A stretch of DNA of 64,000 nucleotides from Lautropia sp. (lineage in GTDB: Bacteria > Pseudomonadota > Gammaproteobacteria > Burkholderiales > Burkholderiaceae_E), in the NCBI GenBank assembly GCA_030528325.1, contig JAUMZD010000001.1, positions 9,370 to 73,369 of the forward strand, in the 5' to 3' direction. Below are positions 56,878 to 64,000 of the stretch, piece by piece; position 1 is the stretch's first letter; every line of letters starts with the position of its first letter. The notes under the pieces are model-generated. The model was not told where the DNA came from. It searched no databases and saw nothing but the letters and a program-made list of their open reading frames with translations. Both the position numbers and the translations under genes were made by a program.

Positions 56878-58068
56878 TCAGCGCAACACCAGATTGTCCC
56901 GGTGGATCAGCTCGGATTCCTCGATGAAACCCAGAATGGCCTCGATTCGCGACGATGGCTGACGGGAGATCCGGCGGGCATCGGTGGCCGCATAGTTGAC
57001 CAGACCCCGTGCGATCTCGGCCCCGCCCTGCTCCCACACCGAGACCAGCTCGCCGCGACCAAAATCGCCTTCCACCCCAACCACACCGACCGGCAGCAGG
57101 CTTCGACCACCGGAGCGCAGGGCCCTGGCCGCACCGGCATCGACCAGCACCCGGCCCCGAACCTGCAGATGATCGGCCATCCATTTCTTGCGCGCCGCCA
57201 GTCGCTGCGTCTGGGCGATGAAGCGCGTACCAATCGACTCACCGGCCATCAGGCGCAACAGCACATCCGGCTCATGGCCGGAACAAACGATGGTCGACGT
57301 GCCACTGCGGGCAGCCCGTTTGGCCGCGAGCACCTTGGTCAGCATGCCGCCGGTGCCCACACTGCTGCCAGCGCCACCCGCCATCCGCTCCAGCGCCGGA
57401 TCACCGGCCTGCACCTCGGGCAGCAGGGCCGCCGATGGATCCTTGCGAGGATCGGCCGTGTATAGCCCTGCCTGATCGGTCAGGATCACGAGCCACTCGG
57501 CCTCGGCCAGATTGCCGACCAGCGCGCCCAGCGTGTCGTTGTCACCCACCTTGATCTCGTCGGTGATGACCGAGTCGTTCTCGTTGATGATCGGCACCAC
57601 GCCCAGCGCCAGCAGCCGGTTCAGCATCGATCGTGCATTCAGGTAGCGGCGGCGGTCGGCCAGATCCTCATGCGTCAGCAGCACCTGGGCCGTCACGATG
57701 CCATGCCGCCGGAAGCTGCTCTCATAGGCCTGAACGATGCCCATCTGTCCGATGGCCGCAGCCGCCTGCAGCTCGGCCACTTCCCGGGGACGACGCGCCC
57801 ATCCCAGGCGCTTCACCCCTTCAGCGATCGCCCCGGACGAGACCAGGATGATTTCGGGCAGGATCCGCGCCGCTTCCCCCCCATCGTGCGAGGCCGACGA
57901 TGCATGGTGATCGACCATCTCGCGGCGCAGGGCGGCAATCTGGTCACTCCAGTGATCGATGGCCGCCTGGTCGACCCCCTGCCCGCCCCGAGTCACCAGC
58001 GAGGAGCCCACCTTGATGACCCAGCGATGTACCGGTTCCTTCATGATCCGTTTTCCCGTCTGCTTCAT
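56878..58068 (-). CDS. proB: Glutamate 5-kinase ProB
   Basis: 396 residues. It phosphorylates glutamate as the first step of proline synthesis. The amino-acid-kinase domain (about 15-290) has [57 protein letters not shown] and [21 protein letters not shown]-terminal PUA domain (about 305-390: [32 protein letters not shown]) is present as in most bacterial ProB. Start could be 58068 or the second ATG at 58044 (MKEPVH). It follows obgE by 64 bp in the order rplU-rpmA-obgE-proB, common in betaproteobacteria. Confidence 0.95.
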   Translation of the reverse strand: MKQTGKRIMKEPVHRWVIKVGSSLVTRGGQGVDQAAIDHWSDQIAALRREMVDHHASSASHDGGEAARILPEIILVSSGAIAEGVKRLGWARRPREVAELQAAAAIGQMGIVQAYESSFRRHGIVTAQVLLTHEDLADRRRYLNARSMLNRLLALGVVPIINENDSVITDEIKVGDNDTLGALVGNLAEAEWLVILTDQAGLYTADPRKDPSAALLPEVQAGDPALERMAGGAGSSVGTGGMLTKVLAAKRAARSGTSTIVCSGHEPDVLLRLMAGESIGTRFIAQTQRLAARKKWMADHLQVRGRVLVDAGAARALRSGGRSLLPVGVVGVEGDFGRGELVSVWEQGGAEIARGLVNYAATDARRISRQPSSRIEAILGFIEESELIHRDNLVLR

Positions 58069-58132
58069 GGCACACTGCCATGATCATCCCACCCGCCAGC
58101 CCCTGCCGACGGGTGTCCCTGCCCGCCACTCT

Positions 58133-59317
<1,185 letters not shown>

Positions 59318-59409
59318 TCATCATGCCGGCCAAAGCGCACCACACCTGATACCGTGGCGCCTGTCGTGGATGGGTTCGACCCCCGCAGCGGACTGTCTGC
59401 CCCCGGAGG

Positions 59410-59578
59410 CTAGGAGCTTGGGCGGAAGGAATCGCGAAGGCGAAAATCGGCCCCGCCGAGCACAGTTTGTGCCCGATTCGCCGCCCCATAGCCGGTGCTA
59501 TGGGGCAAGAAGCGGGTGCAAAATGGGCCGGCGCGGCCGGTTTGCAGCCCGCGACTTTCCTACCGCCCAAGCTCCTAG
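59410..59578. mobile_element. Complete CTAG-bounded palindromic element (MITE-like), 169 bp
   Basis: Both ends carry CTAGGAGCTTGGGCGG (left) and its inverse CCGCCCAAGCTCCTAG (right). Pairing continues inward as AAGGAA-TCGCG against TAGGAAAGTCGCG. Inside are a perfect hairpin CCCCATAGC/GCTATGGGG and a longer imperfect palindrome around GGCCGGCGCGGCCGG flanked by TGCAAA/TTTGCA. There is no open frame. Size, terminal inverted repeats and copy number fit a miniature inverted-repeat element mobilised by a transposase elsewhere. The terminal CTAG could be the duplicated target. It sits between rpmA and obgE and could fold in RNA from either strand. Confidence 0.8.
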
Positions 59579-59643
59579 CGCAGGCCATTGTAATGGGCAA
59601 AAAAAATGGCCCCGAAGGGCCACTTTTCAAGCAGAAGGTACGC

Positions 59644-59913
59644 TCAAGCCTCGGCCACTGCCGGGGTGATGCTGACGACCTTGTTGCTCTTGGGGCCCGC
59701 CACACCGAAAGTGACGATGCCGTCGATCAGTGCGAACAGGGTGTGATCCTTGCCCACACCGACGTTGCGACCGGCGTGCACGCGGGTGCCACGCTGACGC
59801 ACGATGATCGAGCCGGCCGAAACCTGCTGACCGCCGTAGGCCTTGACACCCAGCATCTTCGGTTTGGAATCGCGGCCGTTGCGTGTCGAGCCGCCGCCTT
59901 TTTTCTGTGCCAT
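59644..59913 (-). CDS. rpmA: 50S ribosomal protein L27
   Basis: 89 residues: [34 protein letters not shown] and [31 protein letters not shown] are the standard L27 sequence with its N-terminal tail reaching the peptidyl-transferase centre. It is cotranscribed with rplU, 77 bp upstream. The stop is followed by a T-poor stretch, then the dispersed repeat. Confidence 0.98.
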   Translation of the reverse strand: MAQKKGGGSTRNGRDSKPKMLGVKAYGGQQVSAGSIIVRQRGTRVHAGRNVGVGKDHTLFALIDGIVTFGVAGPKSNKVVSITPAVAEA

Positions 59914-59990
59914 GACTGATTACCTGTCACGAAATGCCCTGTCGATGCAAGCCTGACAGGGCTGGGTTGATCCGTTGCTTCTGCGTGCTA

Positions 59991-60347
59991 TCAGGCGGCA
60001 GCCACGGCCGGTGCCTCGGCCTTGGCAGTGCCCAGCTCGGACGACACCTGCGTGATGAACAGCTCGGTGTAGTTCTGGCGATGGCCCTGACGCTTCTGAT
60101 AGTGCTTGCGACGACGCATCTTGAAAATGCGCACTTTCTTGTGACGACCTTGAGACAAGACAACAGCCGACACCGTGGCACCGCCCACCAGAGGCGCGCC
60201 GATCTTGACCTTGTCACCGTCGTAGACGGCCAACACCTGGTCGATCTCAATGCCAGCTCCGATGTCTGCGGGTATCTGTTCTACTTTGAGTTTTTCGCCA
60301 GCAGCAACCTTGTATTGCTTGCCACCGGTTTTTATGACCGCGTACAT
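59991..60347 (-). CDS. rplU: 50S ribosomal protein L21
   Basis: 118 residues from [25 protein letters not shown] at 60347, with AGGAG 7 nt upstream. The conserved [21 protein letters not shown]-type RNA-binding segment is present ([19 protein letters not shown]). A short Ala-rich C-terminal extension ([17 protein letters not shown]) exceeds the E. coli length by about 15 residues. First gene of the rplU-rpmA operon, behind a near-consensus promoter and a leader hairpin. Confidence 0.98.
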   Translation of the reverse strand: MYAVIKTGGKQYKVAAGEKLKVEQIPADIGAGIEIDQVLAVYDGDKVKIGAPLVGGATVSAVVLSQGRHKKVRIFKMRRRKHYQKRQGHRQNYTELFITQVSSELGTAKAEAPAVAAA

Positions 60348-60364
60348 TGAAAGCTCCTGAAAAC

Positions 60365-60425
60365 ACGCTTTCACACAACAGAAAGCGTAACCGGAAATTA
60401 TAGGATCAGCATGAGTCACCGTCAA
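60365..60425 (-). promoter_or_regulatory. rplU promoter and leader hairpin
   Basis: On the minus strand TTGACG (60420-60425) and TATAAT (60397-60402) are exactly 17 bp apart, predicting a start near 60390. The first ~25 nt of the message form a perfect 8-bp hairpin, ACGCTTTC/GAAAGCGT with an 8-nt loop (60365-60388), ending about 17 nt before the start codon. Ribosomal protein leaders often carry such structures for autoregulation. Confidence 0.75.
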
Positions 60426-60625
60426 CGATGTTGACACCCCCGTCAGCCCGGCGCGGCTTGCCCTGCACCGGCCTCACGCCCTCATCGGCGGTGGATCGCC
60501 CGAAACGCAGCCTGCCCACCCCGATTCCCGCGCAAGGCCTCACCCGGCTGCCAGCGGCCTCCTGGCCCCGATCCGTCAAACCCCACCGCCTTCAGAAGGG
60601 GGCCGTACAACGCCCTGACACACTC

Positions 60626-60631
60626 TATAAT
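60626..60631 (+). promoter_or_regulatory. -10 element of ispB
   Basis: A perfect TATAAT lies 67 bp before the preferred ispB start codon. No good -35 is found at 16-18 bp, so the promoter is weak or activated. Its place supports a start downstream of about 60638 and argues against the longer open frame from 60428. Confidence 0.45.
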
Positions 60632-60697
60632 CTGTCCTTTTCAGAACCCGGCCGGTTTTGGTCGCTGCGTCCAGTCCCCGGTGCCGCATCTCCCCTG

Positions 60698-61744
60698 ATG
60701 CCCGCCCGCGCCATGCAGCACGCCCATCACCAGCCCCGCACGATCGAACACATCTTGAAACCCTACGACGCCTACCCGATCATCGCCAAGGATCTCGCCG
60801 AAGTCGATCGGGTCATCAAGGAGCGTCTGGACAGCCCTGTTGTCCTGATCCGCACGATTGCCAGTTACATCATCGGCGCCGGTGGCAAGCGGCTGCGCCC
60901 CGTCCTGCTGACCCTGTTCGCCCGTGCGCTTGGCTACGACGAAGACCCCGTTCACCAGAAAACCGGCCATCACTGGCTGATGGCTGCCGTGGTCGAGTTC
61001 ATCCACACAGCCACGCTGCTGCATGACGACGTGGTCGATGAATCCACACTCCGACGCGGTCATGCCACGGCCAATGCCGAGTTCGGCAACGCCGCCTCGG
61101 TGCTGGTCGGCGACTTCCTCTACTCGCGCTCCTTCCAGATGATGGTGGAGGTCGAGCAGCTCAGCATCCTGAAAACGCTGGCCGACGCCACCAACGTCAT
61201 CGCCGAAGGCGAGGTATTGCAGCTGCTCAACTGCAACGACCCCGACGTGGACGAAGCCGCCTACCTGCAGGTCATCCGCTTCAAGACAGCGAAACTCTTC
61301 GAGGCCTCGGCCCGCATCGGCGCCATCCTGGCCGGTGCCACGCCCGAACAGGAAGACGCGGCTGCCACCTACGGTCGCCATCTGGGCACCGCCTTCCAGA
61401 TCATCGACGATGTGCTCGACTACTCGGGCGAAAGTGAAACCCTCGGCAAGAACATCGGGGATGACCTGCGCGAGGGCAAGGCGACGCTGCCCCTGATCCG
61501 GGTCATGGAAGTCGGCAACGCCGACGATCGCGAGATCGTCCGGCAGGCCATCCTGAACGGCGAAACCGAGCACTTCGACCAGATCCACCAGGCCATCCAG
61601 CGCTGCGATGCGCTGGGCTATGCCTATCGGCTGGCCGAACAGGAGGCCACCCGGGCACGTGAAGCCCTGAAGGGCATGCCCCCTTCGCAAGCGCTCGATG
61701 CTCTGCTATACTTGTCCGCTTATTCGGTGTCGCGTAACAAGTAA
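60698..61744 (+). CDS. ispB: All-trans-polyprenyl (octaprenyl) diphosphate synthase
   Basis: 348 residues from MPARAMQHAHHQPRTIEHILKPY at 60698; a second ATG at 60713 is equally possible. It makes the C40-type side chain of ubiquinone from IPP and an allylic diphosphate. The first Asp-rich motif is LLHDDVVDESTLRRGHATAN and the second is FQIIDDVLDYSGESETLGKNIGDDLREGKATLPLI. GGKRLRPVL is the IPP-binding segment. The product length cannot be read with certainty. Divergent from rplU-rpmA as in many proteobacteria. A hairpin GCTGGCCGC/GCGGCCAGC follows at 61766-61789 without a T-run. Confidence 0.95.
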   Translation: MPARAMQHAHHQPRTIEHILKPYDAYPIIAKDLAEVDRVIKERLDSPVVLIRTIASYIIGAGGKRLRPVLLTLFARALGYDEDPVHQKTGHHWLMAAVVEFIHTATLLHDDVVDESTLRRGHATANAEFGNAASVLVGDFLYSRSFQMMVEVEQLSILKTLADATNVIAEGEVLQLLNCNDPDVDEAAYLQVIRFKTAKLFEASARIGAILAGATPEQEDAAATYGRHLGTAFQIIDDVLDYSGESETLGKNIGDDLREGKATLPLIRVMEVGNADDREIVRQAILNGETEHFDQIHQAIQRCDALGYAYRLAEQEATRAREALKGMPPSQALDALLYLSAYSVSRNK

Positions 61745-61861
61745 GCACACAGCAGCTTGTCATGCGCTGGCCGCCTGTCAGCGGCCAGCATCGAAGAAGA
61801 CCGGAAATCCGGTTACAATCATCCGGCTGCCATGCTTTCAACGGCGTGCAAGCCAGATATC

Positions 61862-61938
61862 CGGGGTGTAGCTTAGCCTGGTAGAGCGCTACGTTCGGGA
61901 CGTAGAGGCCGGAGGTTCGAATCCTCTCACCCCGACCA
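61862..61938 (+). tRNA. tRNA-Pro (anticodon CGG)
   Basis: 77 nt. Acceptor stem CGGGGTG/CACCCCG, D-arm AGCTTAGCCTGGTAGAGC, and anticodon stem CTACG/CGTAG with loop TTCGGGA (anticodon CGG at 61896-61898, G37). The T-arm contains TTCGAAT, the discriminator is A, and CCA is encoded. It reads CCG codons. A -10-like TACAAT lies at 61814-61819. Confidence 0.96.
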
Positions 61939-61948
61939 GGACACGACA

Positions 61949-61982
61949 ACCCGATCAGGTACATGCCTGATCGGGTTTTTTT
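61949..61982 (+). terminator. Intrinsic terminator after tRNA-Pro
   Basis: An 11-bp perfect stem ACCCGATCAGG/CCTGATCGGGT with loop TACATG is followed by seven Ts. It starts 10 nt after the tRNA. Confidence 0.93.
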
Positions 61983-62140
61983 ATTTTCTGTTCCCATTTT
62001 CCTGTCGCCTGGGAGCTTGGACGCATCCGGCCCCCAAACGGGCCGAGTGTAAAAAATCTTGTCACAAGCAGGGATTTGCGTGAAGATGCAGGTACGACGG
62101 AAGGCCCCTCACCGGAGAGGCCCCAAGGAGGAGCTTGCAC

Positions 62141-63196
62141 ATGACACGCACGACCCAAAACAGACGTTCCGTTCATCGCAGCCCGACGCGGATCGCGCTG
62201 CTGCCGGTGGGTTTCCTGCTCGCCAGTGCCCTCAGCGGCATTCCCGCCGCCCAGGGCGTCGAACAGTCCCCCATCAAGCTCGTCGATCATGAAGTGCCCG
62301 AGATCGACAGCCTCCCGCCAGGCGCCTACCGCGATCTGGTGGAATACGGCCATCAGCTGAGCAGCCGCACCTTTGCCATCATCGGCCCCGAGGTCAAGGA
62401 CGAGAAGATGCGGTTCGCCGGCAACAATCTGGCCTGTACATCCTGCCATCAGCTGAACGCGACCAAGCCCTTTGCCATGCCATGGAGTGGCGTGACCGCC
62501 GCCTTTCCCCAGTACCGGGGCCGCGAGGACGCCATCAGCACCGTCGAGGATCGTGTCAACGGCTGCATGGAGCGCAGCATGAACGGCAAGGCGCTGCCGG
62601 TGGACTCTCACGAGATGAAGGCCTATGTCACCTACATCGCCTTCCTGTCACAGGGCATTCCGGTCGGCATGAAGGTCGAGGGGGCAGGCATGTTCAAGAG
62701 CAGGATGCCGAACCGGCGCGCGAACCCCGAAGCCGGTGCGAAGGTCTATGCGGAGCGCTGTGCCGTCTGCCATGGCGAGAACGGCGAAGGCCAGCGTCAC
62801 GGGCAGGTAGGTGATGCCCAGGGCTATCTGTTCCCGCCACTGTGGGGCCCCGACACCTTCAACAACGGGGCCGGCATGAACCGCATGATCATGGCCACGC
62901 GCTTCATCAAGCACAACATGCCGCAGGGCGCAAGCTTCGACGCCACGCAGCTGACCGATGACGAAGCCTATGACGTGGCGGCCTACATGCTGTCGAAGCC
63001 CCGACCGGAGAAGGCGCATCTGGATCGTGACTTCCCCGCACGGTGGAACAAGCCGGTCGATTCCGCCTTCCCGCCCTACATGCTGGGCGCCACACCTGAC
63101 CAGCACCGCTACGGCCCCTTCCCGCCGCTGCTGGAAAAACAGAAAGCCATGGAGGCCGAGCTGCGGTCCAAAGCCGCTGAGGCAACGAAGCGATGA
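62141..63196 (+). CDS. tsdA: TsdA-like dihaem cytochrome c (thiosulfate dehydrogenase family)
   Basis: 351 residues from ATG 62141 with AAGGAGGAG 7 nt upstream. Signal peptide with core ALLPVGFLLASALSG, cleaved near AQG. Two c-haem sites: CTSCH at about residue 99 and CAVCH at about 207. The block GNNLACTSCHQLNATKPFAMPW with VEDRVNGCMERSMNGKALPVDSHEMKAYVTYIAFLS is very similar to TsdA and the SoxA-like N-terminal domain. TsdA converts thiosulfate to tetrathionate (or the reverse) in the periplasm. Assignment rests on motifs only; the axial Cys ligand expected in TsdA could be in the NGCMERS segment, not proven. The stop is 8 bp before a repeat end shared with the convergent receptor gene. Confidence 0.8.
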   Translation: MTRTTQNRRSVHRSPTRIALLPVGFLLASALSGIPAAQGVEQSPIKLVDHEVPEIDSLPPGAYRDLVEYGHQLSSRTFAIIGPEVKDEKMRFAGNNLACTSCHQLNATKPFAMPWSGVTAAFPQYRGREDAISTVEDRVNGCMERSMNGKALPVDSHEMKAYVTYIAFLSQGIPVGMKVEGAGMFKSRMPNRRANPEAGAKVYAERCAVCHGENGEGQRHGQVGDAQGYLFPPLWGPDTFNNGAGMNRMIMATRFIKHNMPQGASFDATQLTDDEAYDVAAYMLSKPRPEKAHLDRDFPARWNKPVDSAFPPYMLGATPDQHRYGPFPPLLEKQKAMEAELRSKAAEATKR

Positions 63197-63204
63197 GCCG
63201 AAAA

Positions 63205-63218
63205 GCCCAAGCTCCTAG
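63205..63218. repeat. A-type repeat end between convergent stops
   Basis: GCCCAAGCTCCTAG matches the outer 14 bp of the right end of the complete element. It lies between the TsdA stop (63194-63196) and the receptor stop (63220-63222). No rest of the element is present. Confidence 0.6.
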
Positions 63219-63219
63219 A

Positions 63220-64000
63220 TCACTTCAGCCCGCCCGTGTCCACCCGCACACCCAGCCATGCCTGCCGCCCCAGGTCCTGATAGCCGAAGACCGGCTCGAT
63301 GTCGCGGTCGGTGGCGTTCAGCAGTTTCGCCTCCAGCTGCCAGGTCGATGACATGCGCCAGGCAGCTCTCAGGTCCACCCGGGTATAGGCCTTGAGCTGC
63401 CGATCCTGATCCGGACGCTTGCCCACGTACAGCACCGACGCCCCCAGGCGCCACTGGTTCATCACATAATCGGCCGACAGGCTGGCCTGATGCTTCGCAC
63501 GACGCGGCAGACGTTCACCCGTCGTCTCGTTCGTGGCCTTCAGCCAGTCGTACACCGCCAGCCACTGCCAGGCACCGGACTGGGTGCCCAGATCGAAGCT
63601 GAAACCCTGCAGCTTCGCTCGCTCGGTGTTCGCCGCGCAGCCGAAATACCCGGGAGGGCAGATCGTGCCGGTGGAATCGGCATCATAGGCGATCATGTTG
63701 CGCAGCTTCGTGCGGTAAAAACTGAAGCCGGCACGACTGGCCTGCTCCTGCCAGTTCAGCCCCAGTTCGAGGCTCCGCCCCTCTTCCGGCTTCAGTGTCG
63801 ACACCCCGTAACCGGGGTAATACAGGTCATTGAAGGTCGGTGCCCGGAAACTCGTGCCATACATCATCCGCAGCTTCCAGAGCGGCGACATCGTATGGTT
63901 GAAGCCCACGCTGCCCGTCGTCTTCCTGCCGTAGGCCGAGTTGTCGTCACGTCGCAGGCTGCCTTCCAGCACGGTCGGCCCGAACTGGCCCGTATAGCCG
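63220..64000 (-). CDS. btuB: BtuB-like TonB-dependent receptor, 5' part outside window
   Basis: About 260 C-terminal residues, open to the window edge (the frame continues past 63972 as GYTGQFGPTVLEGSLRRDDNS). Barrel signatures typical of the vitamin B12 receptor are visible: DNSAYGRKTTGSVGFNH, YGTSFRAPTFNDLYYPGYG and LKPEEGRSLELGLNW. Late strands are DYVMNQWRLGASVLYVGKRPDQ and YTRVDLRAAWRMSSTWQLEAKLLNATDRDIEPVFGYQDLGRQAWLGVRV. Two cysteines in TICPPGYFGCAANTERAK may form a loop disulphide. The C-terminus ends GGLK, not in the usual aromatic residue. A cobalamin riboswitch, if present, would be outside the window. Confidence 0.82.
   Translation of the reverse strand, partial: GYTGQFGPTVLEGSLRRDDNSAYGRKTTGSVGFNHTMSPLWKLRMMYGTSFRAPTFNDLYYPGYGVSTLKPEEGRSLELGLNWQEQASRAGFSFYRTKLRNMIAYDADSTGTICPPGYFGCAANTERAKLQGFSFDLGTQSGAWQWLAVYDWLKATNETTGERLPRRAKHQASLSADYVMNQWRLGASVLYVGKRPDQDRQLKAYTRVDLRAAWRMSSTWQLEAKLLNATDRDIEPVFGYQDLGRQAWLGVRVDTGGLK

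Noticed and set aside
60428-60697. N-terminal extension of ispB from 60428
   Set aside because: The TATAAT at 60626 would lie inside the coding region, the extension is Pro/Arg/Ser-rich and unlike polyprenyl synthases, and good starts exist at 60698 and 60713.
61800-61819. Strong promoter for tRNA-Pro
   Set aside because: TACAAT is acceptable as a -10, but no -35 of reasonable quality lies 16-18 bp upstream, so it is noted in the tRNA entry and not listed as a promoter.
62010-62026. Possible further A-type repeat end (GGGAGCTTGGACG)
   Set aside because: Only about 11 of 13 core positions match, no CTAG is present and no other element sequence follows, so it is probably chance.

Overview
The window is a GC-rich (roughly two-thirds GC by eye) stretch of bacterial chromosome, densely packed with housekeeping and envelope genes. 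The ccsA-like / PP0621 / pilS / pilR / ampD block beside ffh, the rplU-rpmA-obgE-proB block facing ispB, a five-gene liv transporter and a single-subunit quinol nitric oxide reductase all point to a betaproteobacterium of the order Burkholderiales. I cannot fix the genus from sequence alone. I see no prophage, CRISPR array or intact transposase.

Layout. 0-6.3 kb (minus strand): the start of an AT-hook/histone-like protein cut by the window edge, then ampD, pilR, pilS, a PP0621-type membrane protein and a CcsA-type haem/cytochrome c assembly protein. 6.4-11.3 kb (plus): ffh, a GT14-type glycosyltransferase, an intergenic region with a strong small-RNA candidate, a ComEA-like HhH protein and an RluF-type pseudouridine synthase. 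11.4-17.4 kb (minus): a 7TM-PAS-GGDEF-EAL protein, a lytic transglycosylase and proS. 17.5-21.5 kb: rppH facing a CpxAR-like two-component pair preceded by a Spy/CpxP-like periplasmic protein. 21.9-37.3 kb (plus): opgC with an SGNH-like partner, norZ behind an FNR/DNR-type box, an M16 protease, an MFS transporter and livJHMGF. 37.4-46.2 kb (plus): a 1970-residue secreted multidomain protein and a haem-type TonB receptor with an operator-like repeat cluster between them. 46.2-60.3 kb (minus): pepD, a VOC protein, ettA, two paralogous S41 lipoprotein proteases with a small lipoprotein between them, a GMC oxidoreductase, proB, obgE, rpmA and rplU. 60.7-64 kb: ispB, tRNA-Pro(CGG), a TsdA-like dihaem cytochrome c, and the 3' part of a BtuB-like receptor.

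The structure not explained by genes is a family of short dispersed elements. They are bounded by CTAG and carry terminal inverted repeats of two kinds (CTAGGAGCTTGGGCGG and CTAGAGCGTGTTATG). They sit mostly just behind stop codons. One complete 169-bp copy is at 59410-59578, with partial, inverted or hybrid copies near 7.85, 8.86, 20.8, 21.8, 30.2, 32.1, 43.8, 48.5, 52.2 and 63.2 kb. In at least two places the element has become part of a gene: it supplies the C-terminus and stop codon of the glycosyltransferase and a start codon of the TonB receptor. A separate 20-bp repeat occurs at 9.64 and 21.57 kb. The best candidate for something new is a ~60-nt RNA at about 9343-9403. It has a near-consensus promoter, a hairpin that displays an anti-Shine-Dalgarno-like loop, and a perfect intrinsic terminator.
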